A stretch of 64,000 nt of DNA, taken from assembly GCF_003612565.1 (NCBI RefSeq), contig NZ_RAZG01000002.1:1-64000 (forward strand). The letters run 5' to 3'. Position 1 is the first letter of the stretch. The number at the start of each line of letters is the position of its first letter. Both the position numbers and the translations under genes were made by a program. The notes below the pieces were generated by a model, which was not told the origin of the DNA, searched no databases, and worked only from the letters and a program-made list of their open reading frames with translations. Source of the stretch: Roseburia sp. 1XD42-69 (GTDB lineage Bacteria > Bacillota > Clostridia > Lachnospirales > Lachnospiraceae). Of this stretch, positions 24,879 through 33,826 are shown piece by piece.

Positions 24879-26174
24879 ATGAGAAGCACAAAAGAACTGA
24901 TTCTATATAAAGATTTTGAGAAGGGAAAACTTTTCTATAATTTTACCTGGCTTATGGAAAATTTTTTGAATGAGTATTATAATAAAGATGATATGGCGGC
25001 CCTTTATTATGAGTGTTACCACGATTTAATGGAACTTTCCGTGAGCCATGGTTTTGAGGGAAACCTGTGGCACAATTTCCTTACATTTCTGTTGGTGAAC
25101 AATGAGAATGCCTACAGCATGGCCTGTGAAATCAGAGGGAAGGTGGAGGGATCCATAAATGATATCGCCCTTCATGATTTTGCGGTGATGAAAGAATTTT
25201 TTGATTTTGACCTGCATAAATTAGAGGAGGCATTTTCCGTTACCGGGGCGGATGTGCTTATGCATTATGAGGGCGTGGACAAGGGCAGCAAAGTGTTTAA
25301 TAAACGCATCCGAGACAGAATTTGTGAACTTAGCGTCTCCCTTGGGAAATCGGAAACTATAGAGGAATTTAAAGAGAATGCCACCCAGTTTTATAAGGAG
25401 TTTGGGGTAGGAAAACTGGGGCTTCACAAGGCATTCCGCATTGAGAATGAACTCCGGGGGGCAAAGATTATTCCCATCACAAATATTGCCCATGTGCACC
25501 TTGACGACATTGTGGGATATGATATTGCCAAGGAGAAATTGACTGAGAATACCAGGGCCTTTGTGGAGGGGAGAAAAGCCAATAACTGTCTTTTATTCGG
25601 GGATGCGGGAACGGGAAAATCTTCAAGCATCAAAGCCATTGTGAACCAGTATTACGGACAGGGGCTTCGGATGATTGAGATTTACAAGCACCAGTTCCAG
25701 GGGCTTAACAATGTGATTGCCCAGATTAAAAACCGGAATTACAAATTTATTATCTATATGGACGATCTCTCTTTTGAGGAGTTTGAGATTGAATATAAGT
25801 ACTTAAAGGCCGTGATTGAGGGAGGGCTGGAGAAAAAGCCGGAAAATGTCTTGATTTATGCCACCTCAAACCGCAGGCACCTTGTGCGGGAAAATTTTTC
25901 CGACAAGGCTCAGCTTGAGGATGACCTTCACAACAATGACACGGTGCAGGAAAAATTGTCCCTGGTGGCCAGGTTCGGGGTTCAGATTTATTTTGGCTCA
26001 CCGGACAAGAAAGAGTTCCAGAAAATTGTCTTGGAGCTTGCAAGGCGAAATGGGATTAAAATGGAAGAAGATGCCCTGCTTTTGGAGGCAAATAAGTGGG
26101 AACTCAGCCACGGGGGTCGCTCCGGCAGGACAGCCCAGCAGTTTGTGGATTATCTTTTGGGGAAAAGCTGTTAG
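24879..26174 (+). CDS. DUF815-family AAA ATPase
   Basis: Cytoplasmic P-loop ATPase, 431 residues, of the DUF815 family. The first 200 residues are helical and not recognisable. The ATPase domain has Walker A FGDAGTGKSSS (Lys247), Walker B FIIYMDDLSFE, a sensor-like IYATSNRRHLV and a C-terminal lid ending GGRSGRTAQQFVDYL. The biochemical role is unknown; family members resemble remodelling ATPases. The start at 24879 follows AAAGGAC, and a longer frame from 24849 overlaps pheA without a ribosome site. The tight series with the phosphatase and ppk1 downstream suggests a link to polyphosphate or stress metabolism, by context only. Confidence 0.88.
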   Translation: MRSTKELILYKDFEKGKLFYNFTWLMENFLNEYYNKDDMAALYYECYHDLMELSVSHGFEGNLWHNFLTFLLVNNENAYSMACEIRGKVEGSINDIALHDFAVMKEFFDFDLHKLEEAFSVTGADVLMHYEGVDKGSKVFNKRIRDRICELSVSLGKSETIEEFKENATQFYKEFGVGKLGLHKAFRIENELRGAKIIPITNIAHVHLDDIVGYDIAKEKLTENTRAFVEGRKANNCLLFGDAGTGKSSSIKAIVNQYYGQGLRMIEIYKHQFQGLNNVIAQIKNRNYKFIIYMDDLSFEEFEIEYKYLKAVIEGGLEKKPENVLIYATSNRRHLVRENFSDKAQLEDDLHNNDTVQEKLSLVARFGVQIYFGSPDKKEFQKIVLELARRNGIKMEEDALLLEANKWELSHGGRSGRTAQQFVDYLLGKSC

Positions 26175-26191
26175 GCGGAAAAGGGGGGTAT

Positions 26192-27724
26192 ATGAAGATA
26201 ACGACATTTGCAGCAATTTATATCGGTTCTTACGAAGTGAGTTTAAAAATTTTTGAACTTTCTCCCAGAAAACCCCTGCGGGTCATTGACCATGTGCGGG
26301 CAAGGGTGGAACTGGGAAGAGACGCCTATCAGAAGGATATGATTGGCTATGAGCTTATGGATGAGCTGGGGAAGGTGCTGGGGGAATACCAGAAAATTAT
26401 GCGGGAGTATAAGGTGGATGATTACGTGGCCTACGCAGGTGGAGTGTTCCGGGACATTAAAAACCAGCAGTTTGTGTTAGACCAGCTGAAGATACGCACC
26501 GGAATCGAAATCTTGGTTTTGGGAAACTCGGAGCACCGCTTTATCAGCTATAAATCTGTGGCTTTCCGAAAGGAGTTTGACGAGATGACCAGGCAGGGGG
26601 CTGCCGTGGTGGACCTTGGCGGGGAGAGCCTGCAGGTAACTTTATTTGTGGAGGGAAAAGTGGTGACCACCCAGCACCTGGTGCTTGGAACCATGCGGTT
26701 AAACGAAATGTTTTCCACCTTCAGCGGCTATCTGTCCCACTATGAGGATCAGATTGAGGAGCTTGTCAACAAGGACCTGGAAGTATTTAAATCCCTGTAT
26801 ATGAAAAATGTGAAGATTAAGTACGTGATTATCATGGGGGACTATGTGACAGAGCTGATGAAAAAGACGGAAAAGAAGTCGGATTACATAGTGAGCAGTG
26901 AAAAATTTGTAAAGTCAATGCGGAAGTTTTACAAGAAGAACCTGGACCAGATTGCCATGGAACTGAATTTGTCCAATGACAAGGATCCCCTTCTTATCCC
27001 CTATATCGTACTCTACACCAGAATTGTGGAGGAACTGAATGCGGAGGAAATCTGGATTCCAGGAGCCAATATCAGCGAGGGAATCGCCTATGACTATGCG
27101 GAGAAAAATCATATTATAAAACCGGAGCACAGCTTTGAGGAGGATATTTTATCGGCAGCAAAAAGCCTTTCCAGGCGTTATCAGAGTTATTCCCCTCATA
27201 TTGACGCCTTAACCCAGATGGTGACGCTGGTCTTTGACGCCTTAAAAAAAGTACACGGACTTTCCGGAAGGGAGCGCCTGCTTTTGCAGGTGGCGGCCAT
27301 TCTCCACGACTGCGGGAAATATGTGAGCATGGCCAGGGGGCCGGAATGTGCCTACAATATTATTATGGAGTCGGAGATTATAGGGTTAAGCCACTTAGAG
27401 CGGGAGATTGTGGCCTCCACGGTTTTATACAATACCTATCCCTTAGATGATTACGAGGCGGTGGCAGACAGGCTGGATCAGGTTAGCTATGTAATAGTTG
27501 CAAAGCTTGCGGCGATTCTCAGGGTGAGCAATGCCATGGACAGAAGCCACAAGCAGAAATTTAAAAATGTGAAGGCTGTGGTAAAGGAAAAAGAGCTTGT
27601 GATTACCATTGATTCTGTGGACGATATTATTTTGGAGCGGGGATTGTTTTATGTAAAGGCAGGATTTTTTGAGAGCGTGTTTGGAATCCGGCCGGTAATC
27701 CGGGAAAAACGGGTATATAAATAG
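26192..27724 (+). CDS. Ppx/GppA-type phosphatase with C-terminal HD domain
   Basis: Predicted exopolyphosphatase (or pppGpp phosphatase), 510 residues. The N-terminal half has the ASKHA-type ATP/polyphosphate fold, with IYIGSYEVSLKIFE and the AAVVDLGGESLQVTLF phosphate loop. The C-terminal half is an HD domain with His372-Asp373 in ILHDCGKYVSM. The first motif reads IGSYE where Ppx usually has a D-x-G-S-N/S pattern, so activity should be tested. The start at 26192 follows AAGGGGGG. It lies 11 bases before ppk1, the common pairing of polyphosphate synthesis and breakdown. Confidence 0.9.
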   Translation: MKITTFAAIYIGSYEVSLKIFELSPRKPLRVIDHVRARVELGRDAYQKDMIGYELMDELGKVLGEYQKIMREYKVDDYVAYAGGVFRDIKNQQFVLDQLKIRTGIEILVLGNSEHRFISYKSVAFRKEFDEMTRQGAAVVDLGGESLQVTLFVEGKVVTTQHLVLGTMRLNEMFSTFSGYLSHYEDQIEELVNKDLEVFKSLYMKNVKIKYVIIMGDYVTELMKKTEKKSDYIVSSEKFVKSMRKFYKKNLDQIAMELNLSNDKDPLLIPYIVLYTRIVEELNAEEIWIPGANISEGIAYDYAEKNHIIKPEHSFEEDILSAAKSLSRRYQSYSPHIDALTQMVTLVFDALKKVHGLSGRERLLLQVAAILHDCGKYVSMARGPECAYNIIMESEIIGLSHLEREIVASTVLYNTYPLDDYEAVADRLDQVSYVIVAKLAAILRVSNAMDRSHKQKFKNVKAVVKEKELVITIDSVDDIILERGLFYVKAGFFESVFGIRPVIREKRVYK

Positions 27725-27735
27725 GAGTGTGGAAT

Positions 27736-29880
27736 ATGGAAAAAGAAAAGAATTATACAAATCCGGAATATTATGAGAACCGGGAATTAAGCTGGATTAA
27801 GTTTAACAACAGAGTGTTAAACGAGGCCAGGGACAAGTCAATTCCCTTGTTGGAGCGGTGCAAATTTGTGAGCATCACATCCTCAAACCTGGATGAGTTT
27901 TTTATGGTGCGGGTGGCGTCCTTAAAGGATGTGGTACATGCGGGTTACAAGAAAAGGGATATTGCCGGTATGACGGCGGGAGAGCAGTTGGAGGCAATTA
28001 ACGCCGCCACAAGGGAGCTTGTGGAAATGCAGTACAATACTTACAACCGTTCCCTGCTGCCCCTGTTAAAGGAACAGGATATTGAGATTATCCATGCCCA
28101 TGAAGATTTAAACCAAAAACAGGCGGAATTTGTGGACAAATATTTTATGGACAATGTGTATCCCGTCTTGACCCCTATGGCGGTGGATGCCTCCAGGCCA
28201 TTTCCGTTAATCCGCAACAAGACGTTAAATATTGCAGCCCTTATCCGCAGGAAACAGGAGGATCTGCCGGACCACGGCAGGAAGGAAATTGAATTTTCCA
28301 CGGTGCAGGTGCCTTCCGTGCTTCCAAGGTTTGTGGAGATTCCATCAAAGAAAGAGGATGGCAGGACTTTTATTCTTTTGGAGCAGATGATAGAGCGGAA
28401 TATCTCCAAACTCTTTTTAAATTGTAAGGTGGTGTGCGCTTACCCTTACCGGATTATGCGGAATGCGGACTTACCCATTGACGAGGACGAGGCGGAGGAT
28501 TTGTTAAAAGAAATCCAAAAACAGCTTAAGATGCGGCAGTGGGGAGAAGTTATCCGCCTGGAAATTGAGGACAAGATGGATGAAAAACTTCTGTCAATTT
28601 TAAAGCGGGAATTAAATATCTCTGAGGAGGATGTGTATAAAATAAACGGTCCCATTGATTTGACCTTTTTAATGAAACTCTACGGCCTGGAGGGCTGCGA
28701 CTCTTTGCGGTATGAAAAGCATGTGCCCCAGAGAGTGAAGGAGATTGAGCCGGGGGAGGACATTTTTTCTGCCATACGGAACGGAGATATTTTAATGCAT
28801 CATCCCTACCAGAGTTTTGACCCGGTGGTGGAATTTATCAGGCAGGCGGCTAAGGACCCGGATGTGCTGGCCATCAAGCAGACCCTTTACCGTGTCAGCG
28901 GAAATTCCCCCATTATCGCATCCCTTGCCCAGGCGGCGGAAAACGGCAAACAGGTCTCCGTTTTGGTGGAGTTAAAGGCCAGGTTTGACGAGGAGCATAA
29001 CATTGTGTGGGCAAAAAAATTAGAGCAGGCAGGGTGCCATGTTATCTATGGCCTTGTGGGGTTAAAAACCCACAGCAAAATTGCCCTGGTGGTGCGCAGG
29101 GAGGACGATGGAATCCGCAGGTATGTCCATCTGGGTACAGGAAATTACAACGATTCCACGGCAAAGCTGTACACGGACTGCGGTATCTTTACCTGCTCCG
29201 AGGCTATCGGGGAAGACGCAACGGCAGTGTTTAATATGCTCTCCGGCTACTCGGAGCCCTTATCCTGGAACCGTCTTGTGGTAGCCCCGATCTGGCTTCG
29301 GAAAAAGTTCTTAAAACTGATTGAGCGGGAGACAAAAAATGCCAGGGAGGGAAAAGAGGCAAAAATTATTGCAAAGATGAATTCTCTCTGCGATAAAGAA
29401 ATTATTGCCGCTCTCTATGAGGCAAGCGCTGCAGGGGTACAGATTGATTTGATTGTCCGGGGAATCTGCTGCCTTAGGGTGGGCATACCGAAAGTCAGTG
29501 AAAATATCCGCATCCGCTCCATTGTGGGAAATTTTTTGGAACACAGCAGGATTTTTTACTTTTTCAACGATGGGATACCGGAGATTTACATGGGAAGTGC
29601 GGATTGGATGCCCAGGAATTTAGACCGCCGTGTAGAGATTATATTCCCTGTGGAAAACGAGGAGATAAAGAAAAAGGTGTTCCATATTCTGGAAGTGGAA
29701 CTGATGGACAATACAAAGGCCCATGTGTTAAACAGCCAGGGGCAGTATGAGAAGATAGACAAGCGGGGGAAAACGCTTGTGAATTCCCAGGAGCAGTTTG
29801 TGAAAGAGGCAAAAGTTAAAAAGAAGAAAGAGTATAACATTTATCAGGACAGGGTATTTATCCCGGCGGAGCCGGACTAG
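27736..29880 (+). CDS. ppk1: Polyphosphate kinase 1
   Basis: Reversibly transfers ATP gamma-phosphate to polyphosphate chains. 714 residues, the usual length. N-terminal RELSWIKFNNRVLNEA, head-domain sequence, HHPYQSFDPVVEFI, the phospholipase-D-like catalytic motif around His446 (GLKTHSKIALV), the second His603 (EHSRIFYF) and RVEIIFPVE are present. The start at 27736 follows AGGAG; a GTG three codons upstream is less likely. It is co-transcribed with the phosphatase and probably with the HAD phosphatase 24 bases downstream. The protein should support polyphosphate storage and stress survival. Confidence 0.96.
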   Translation: MEKEKNYTNPEYYENRELSWIKFNNRVLNEARDKSIPLLERCKFVSITSSNLDEFFMVRVASLKDVVHAGYKKRDIAGMTAGEQLEAINAATRELVEMQYNTYNRSLLPLLKEQDIEIIHAHEDLNQKQAEFVDKYFMDNVYPVLTPMAVDASRPFPLIRNKTLNIAALIRRKQEDLPDHGRKEIEFSTVQVPSVLPRFVEIPSKKEDGRTFILLEQMIERNISKLFLNCKVVCAYPYRIMRNADLPIDEDEAEDLLKEIQKQLKMRQWGEVIRLEIEDKMDEKLLSILKRELNISEEDVYKINGPIDLTFLMKLYGLEGCDSLRYEKHVPQRVKEIEPGEDIFSAIRNGDILMHHPYQSFDPVVEFIRQAAKDPDVLAIKQTLYRVSGNSPIIASLAQAAENGKQVSVLVELKARFDEEHNIVWAKKLEQAGCHVIYGLVGLKTHSKIALVVRREDDGIRRYVHLGTGNYNDSTAKLYTDCGIFTCSEAIGEDATAVFNMLSGYSEPLSWNRLVVAPIWLRKKFLKLIERETKNAREGKEAKIIAKMNSLCDKEIIAALYEASAAGVQIDLIVRGICCLRVGIPKVSENIRIRSIVGNFLEHSRIFYFFNDGIPEIYMGSADWMPRNLDRRVEIIFPVENEEIKKKVFHILEVELMDNTKAHVLNSQGQYEKIDKRGKTLVNSQEQFVKEAKVKKKKEYNIYQDRVFIPAEPD

Positions 29881-29904
29881 AGAAAAAAATTGGGAGGAAA
29901 GAGC

Positions 29905-30750
29905 ATGAATTACAGCAGGATACTTTTTGTGGACCTGGATTACACACTGCTAAATGATGATAAGACGGTTTCACAAAAAAACAGGGAAGCGATTCAGAGA
30001 GCGCTTGCCGCGGGAAACTATGTGGTGGTTGCCACGGGGCGCCCTGTGGAGACAGGGAGAATGGTGGTAAAAGATTTGGGCCTTACAATTCCGGGATGTT
30101 ATATGATTGCCTTTAACGGGGCCGTTTTGTATGACTGTTCCGCAGATAGGATACTCTATGAGAAAACCATACCGGTGCAGTATGTATATCAGCTCTTTGA
30201 CAAGGCCCACCGGGCAGGGCTTTATATCCAGACTTACAATAAGACGGATATCCTTACGGAAAAGCATACCAAGGAGCTGGACTATTATACCAGGCACAAT
30301 AAAATGACCTATAAGCTGCAGCCGGACGTGGCAATGGCTCTGGAATCGGAACCTTATAAGGTTTTGATTATAAACTTAAACAGCAGAAAGATTTTAGAGG
30401 ATTTCCAGGCAAATAACGCAGGCTGGACGGAGGGGAAAATGAGCACCTTTTTCTCCTGCAACCAATATCTGGAATACTGTCCTTTAGGGGTGAGCAAAGG
30501 GGCATCTATTGAATATCTGTGCAGCTTTTTAAATATCCCTTTGGAGCATACCATCGCCGTGGGGGATGAGAAAAATGACGTGTCCATGATAAGGGCTGCA
30601 AATATTGGAATTGCCGTGAAAAACGCAGTACAGGAAGCTAAGGATGCCGCAGACTACATAACAGAAAATGACAATAACCACGATGCCATTGCAGAGGTTA
30701 TCAGCAGGTTTATCTTTAATGAAGAACGTGAAAGCGGCAGGGGAGAATAA
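29905..30750 (+). CDS. Cof-type HAD-superfamily sugar/nucleotide phosphatase
   Basis: 281-residue hydrolase of the Cof/YidA subfamily (HAD IIB). Motif I FVDLDYTLLNDD supplies the nucleophile and acid Asp residues, motif II is VVATGRP, a lysine lies before the C2 cap return, and motif IV is AVGDEKNDVSMIRAA. Members dephosphorylate sugar phosphates, FMN or PLP; the substrate cannot be read from sequence. The start at 29905 follows GGGAGG by 7 bases. It lies 24 bases after ppk1 and 29 bases before the EAL fusion gene, apparently in one transcript. Confidence 0.93.
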   Translation: MNYSRILFVDLDYTLLNDDKTVSQKNREAIQRALAAGNYVVVATGRPVETGRMVVKDLGLTIPGCYMIAFNGAVLYDCSADRILYEKTIPVQYVYQLFDKAHRAGLYIQTYNKTDILTEKHTKELDYYTRHNKMTYKLQPDVAMALESEPYKVLIINLNSRKILEDFQANNAGWTEGKMSTFFSCNQYLEYCPLGVSKGASIEYLCSFLNIPLEHTIAVGDEKNDVSMIRAANIGIAVKNAVQEAKDAADYITENDNNHDAIAEVISRFIFNEERESGRGE

Positions 30751-30779
30751 GCATTTTCCTTGCAGCAAAGGAGGAGCAC

Positions 30780-32549
30780 ATGACACATTTGGAAAGGGCA
30801 GAACAGCTTTTGCACCAGCAATACCATTGTTCCCAGGCCCTCTTTGGAGCTTTTGCAGATGATCTTTCCCTGGATATAAAGACAGCCTTTAAAATCAGCA
30901 CATGTTTTGGGGCCGGTATGCGCCAGGGGGGAGTCTGCGGCTGCATCACCGCATCCCTTCTGGTTCTTGGGATGGCTCTGGGATTTTATGACTCCCAGGA
31001 TAGGGAGCTGGAAGTCTATGGGAATCAGAAAACGGATGAATTCATCAAGCGTTTTACAGAGGCCATGGACGGAAAGACAAATTGCCGGGATATTCTGGGA
31101 AAGGATATCTCCGTACCTGGGGATATGGCAGTGATTCGGAAAGAAGGGCTGATTTTAAAGGAATGTCCCAGGGCGCTTAGCGCCAGCATTGAGATTTTGG
31201 AGGATATGCTGCCTAAGCTTTCAAAGGATAAAAGCCAGGAGGGCATAAATCTGGACATGGTTTTGGAAAGTTCGGAATTTCAAAGTGCCATGAAACGGAT
31301 CAGCAAACTCCACCGTTTCCGCAGAAATGTGAATAAGCTTTTGTTTTCCTCTGAAAAGAAGATAGGGTTTATCCAGTTTGATATCCGGAAATTTAAGATA
31401 GTCAATGACTTATATGGGGAGAGGTTCGGGGATGAGATCCTTGATTTTATTCTCCACAAACTGGGAGAAAACTGCCATAAAGAACAGTACTTTGTGAATT
31501 TGAGAAGTGATGTGTTTATGATGGTGACAGAGTATGAAAAAGAGGAGGAACTGGTGGAGTTTATCGGGAAGCTTGACAGTGAGATAAGCAGTTTTAAGAA
31601 TGTGGGGCTTCAAATGTCCTACGGCGTGTATACCGTGGAGGATAAAAATGTGGAACTGCGCCAGATGGAAGACCGGGCGGCAATGGCCAGGAAAGCCGCA
31701 AAAGAAAATGTGTTGTCCAATATCCTTTTTTACAAAGAACAGTTTAAAGATAATCTTTACAACAGGAAATTTATAGAGGAAAACATGGAGACGGCCATTG
31801 CCGGGGAACAGGTTATGATGTACCTTCAGCCGAAATACAGCATTTCCAAAAATGAGATTATTGGGGCGGAGGCTTTGGTGCGTTGGCGCCACCCGGAGCG
31901 GGGGATGATTTTTCCAAACCAGTTTATCCCCATTATTGAGGAGAACGGTTATATCAAAAAAGTGGACTATTATATATGGGAAAGGGCCTGCCGTTTTATC
32001 AAGAGATGCATGGATGCAGGGATAACCTGCCCAATTTCCGTAAATGTTTCAAGGGTTCATTTAAGGGATGACGAGTGCATCCAGGTTCTCTCGGATTTGA
32101 TTTCCCACAGCGGCATAAAAAAGGAGCTGCTGGAGCTGGAGATTACGGAGACGGCGGATAACCAGCAGGTGAGTATGAAAGCGCTGCAGTTAAAAGACGA
32201 GGGATATACCCTTTTGATGGATGATTTTGGAAGCGGGTATTCCTCCTTAAATATTCTTTTGGAAACGCCTTTTGACGTAATTAAGCTGGACAAGAAGTTT
32301 ATGGAAAATATGGTGATTTCTACCAAAGGAAGGCTGATTTTGGAACAGATGGTGCGAATGGCGGAGAAACTTAACCTGGGAATTTTGGCGGAAGGCGTGG
32401 AGACAAAGGAACAGGTGGAACTTCTTCAAAGTATTGGATGCGACCAGGTTCAGGGGTATTACTATGCCAAGCCTATGCCGGAGGAGGAAGTGTTTGAGCT
32501 CTTAAAGGGGCGGACAAGTGCCTTGAAAAAGCCGGGGAACCTGGTTTAA
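30780..32549 (+). CDS. C_GCAxxG_C_C domain fused to degenerate GGDEF and EAL domains
   Basis: 589-residue cytoplasmic protein with an unusual fusion. Residues about 10-125 match the C_GCAxxG_C_C family: HCSQALFGAF (Cys17), CFGAGMRQGGVCGC (Cys42, Cys53, Cys55), ITASLLVLG, and the tail motif NCRDILGKD. A GGDEF-like domain (about 180-320) has lost its signature, reading LRSDVFMM at the usual active-site place. The EAL domain (about 330-580) looks active: Glu364 in EALVRWRHP, ISVNVSR, LELEITETAD, Asp481-Asp482 in MDDFGSGYSSL, and Glu538 in LAEGVET. It probably degrades c-di-GMP under control of the cysteine domain, which may bind metal or sense redox. That control is inference. Confidence 0.9.
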   Translation: MTHLERAEQLLHQQYHCSQALFGAFADDLSLDIKTAFKISTCFGAGMRQGGVCGCITASLLVLGMALGFYDSQDRELEVYGNQKTDEFIKRFTEAMDGKTNCRDILGKDISVPGDMAVIRKEGLILKECPRALSASIEILEDMLPKLSKDKSQEGINLDMVLESSEFQSAMKRISKLHRFRRNVNKLLFSSEKKIGFIQFDIRKFKIVNDLYGERFGDEILDFILHKLGENCHKEQYFVNLRSDVFMMVTEYEKEEELVEFIGKLDSEISSFKNVGLQMSYGVYTVEDKNVELRQMEDRAAMARKAAKENVLSNILFYKEQFKDNLYNRKFIEENMETAIAGEQVMMYLQPKYSISKNEIIGAEALVRWRHPERGMIFPNQFIPIIEENGYIKKVDYYIWERACRFIKRCMDAGITCPISVNVSRVHLRDDECIQVLSDLISHSGIKKELLELEITETADNQQVSMKALQLKDEGYTLLMDDFGSGYSSLNILLETPFDVIKLDKKFMENMVISTKGRLILEQMVRMAEKLNLGILAEGVETKEQVELLQSIGCDQVQGYYYAKPMPEEEVFELLKGRTSALKKPGNLV

Positions 32550-32575
32550 AAGGAGTATCAAATAGAGTGAAAGAA

Positions 32576-32597
32576 TAGGGGAAAGGCTTTTCCCCTA
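32576..32597. terminator. Hairpin between convergent genes
   Basis: TAGGGGAAA (32576-32584) pairs perfectly with TTTCCCCTA (32589-32597) over a 4-nt loop, between the EAL gene and the convergent PHP gene. T runs on either side are weak, so termination is probable but not certain. Confidence 0.5.
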
Positions 32598-32620
32598 CTC
32601 GATTGTAATATAACAATTGT

Positions 32621-33484
32621 TTATTGAAAAGCAGATACAGTCTCTGGGTTTCTTAATTTGTCCAAAATTTCATAGGGCACATAAAGGTGGCCAAGACCCA
32701 CACCCATTTTTATCATGGGTTTATTTGTGCCGTGAAAATCAGAGCCGCCGGATAAGAGCAGGCCGTATTCTTTGGCCAGGGCTTTGATGTACCGTTCATC
32801 TCCTGGCTGGTAGGTGGAATAGACAGCCTCAATGCCGTCCACACATTCTTTCTTGCAGTCTAAAATCAGATTCCGCAGTGTGGCGTCGCTCATATGATAT
32901 AAAATGGGGTGGGCGATAATGGCTTTTCCCCCGGCAACGTGAATCAGGCGGATACCCTCCATGGGGGTGACTTTTGCCCTGGGGACGTAACAGCGGCATC
33001 CCTCTCCGATATATTTTTCAAATACCGTGGGAATGTCCTTTACATACCCTTTATCTATGAGAAAACGGGCAATATGGGCCCTTGTCAATACTGCATCGGG
33101 AAAACACTCCCGTAAGGCTTTTTCCGTAATGTCAAACCCTTCCTGCTGAAGAAGACGGTACATTTTTTCGTTTCGGTTGTCCCGGTTGTCCCGGAATTCT
33201 GCCAGATGGCTTAAAAGGGCAGGGTTGTCTTCATCTAAAAATAGCCCTACGATATGGACTTCTTTTTTCTTATATTCGGTGGAGAGTTCCACACCGGGAA
33301 TCAGTTCAATACCCAGTTTTTCTGCGGCTTTTCTCGCCTGCTTGACACCGTCCACCGTGTCGTGGTCGGTTAGGGCGAAGGCGGATAAGCCCTGGTTTTT
33401 TGCCTCCACAGCTAATTCTTCCGGGGTAAAAGTGCCGTCGGATTCTGTGGAGTGGACGTGCAAATCTATTTTTCTGGTATCCAT
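32621..33484 (-). CDS. PHP-domain phosphoesterase (TrpH/RNase AM-like)
   Basis: 287-residue metal-dependent phosphoesterase. The polymerase-and-histidinol-phosphatase motifs are clear: DLHVHSTESDGT at the N-terminus, FALTDHDTVDG, GVELSTEY with VHIVGLF, RAHIARFL, IIAHP and SGGSDFHG near the end. The E. coli relative (YciV/TrpH) hydrolyses 3',5'-nucleoside bisphosphates and trims RNA 5' ends; the same role is likely. A GGAGACATC stretch precedes the ATG. It is a single gene facing the EAL gene. Confidence 0.9.
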   Translation of the reverse strand: MDTRKIDLHVHSTESDGTFTPEELAVEAKNQGLSAFALTDHDTVDGVKQARKAAEKLGIELIPGVELSTEYKKKEVHIVGLFLDEDNPALLSHLAEFRDNRDNRNEKMYRLLQQEGFDITEKALRECFPDAVLTRAHIARFLIDKGYVKDIPTVFEKYIGEGCRCYVPRAKVTPMEGIRLIHVAGGKAIIAHPILYHMSDATLRNLILDCKKECVDGIEAVYSTYQPGDERYIKALAKEYGLLLSGGSDFHGTNKPMIKMGVGLGHLYVPYEILDKLRNPETVSAFQ

Positions 33485-33598
33485 AATGATGTCTCCTTTT
33501 TATTTCCTGTCAGGTTTAGTATAACGTATCTATGGATTTTCCTCAAGAAATTTTTCTGGTTATAACTTATAATTATACAAATTTTCCTCAAAAACTCC

Positions 33599-33627
33599 TT
33601 GACGAATCCCTTCTCATGTGGTAAGGT
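33599..33627 (+). promoter_or_regulatory. Sigma-A promoter of infC-rpmI-rplT
   Basis: TTGACG (33599-33604), 17-base spacer, TAAGGT (33622-33627). Transcription from about 33634 gives a 5' leader of about 190 nt. Confidence 0.6.
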
Positions 33628-33633
33628 ATTCAT

Positions 33634-33826
33634 GTTGTGAAAAGCAAGTAGAGTATCCACTCTCACCGAAGCGCAATTGGGCGGCTTACGGTTCATACTT
33701 CACATGGCGGATTCGTTGTGGGATAATTTTGATTGTGGATAGTCTTTCTATCCGCTTTTTTTATGCACAGGAGCGCAGGAAAGCCTGCATGAGTGTAAAG
33801 TATTTTAATTTTGGAGGTGTAAGACC
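33634..33826 (+). ncRNA. infC-rpmI-rplT leader (L20-type attenuator)
   Basis: Structured 5' leader of the IF-3/L35/L20 operon. It contains an AGAGTATCCACTCT hairpin, then a CCGAAGC ... GGCTTACGG stem (about 33666-33692), and ends in a rho-independent terminator at 33735-33762 placed 65 bases before infC. In Firmicutes, L20 binds such leaders and causes premature termination when ribosomal protein is in excess. That mechanism is assumed by analogy. This stretch, with its promoter, accounts for the 342-base gap between genes. Confidence 0.75.
33735..33762 (+). terminator. Attenuator terminator in the infC leader
   Basis: GTGGATAG (33735-33742) pairs with CTATCCGC (33748-33755), one G-U pair, 5-nt loop, followed by seven T. 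It sits inside the leader rather than after a gene, as needed for attenuation. Confidence 0.85.
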
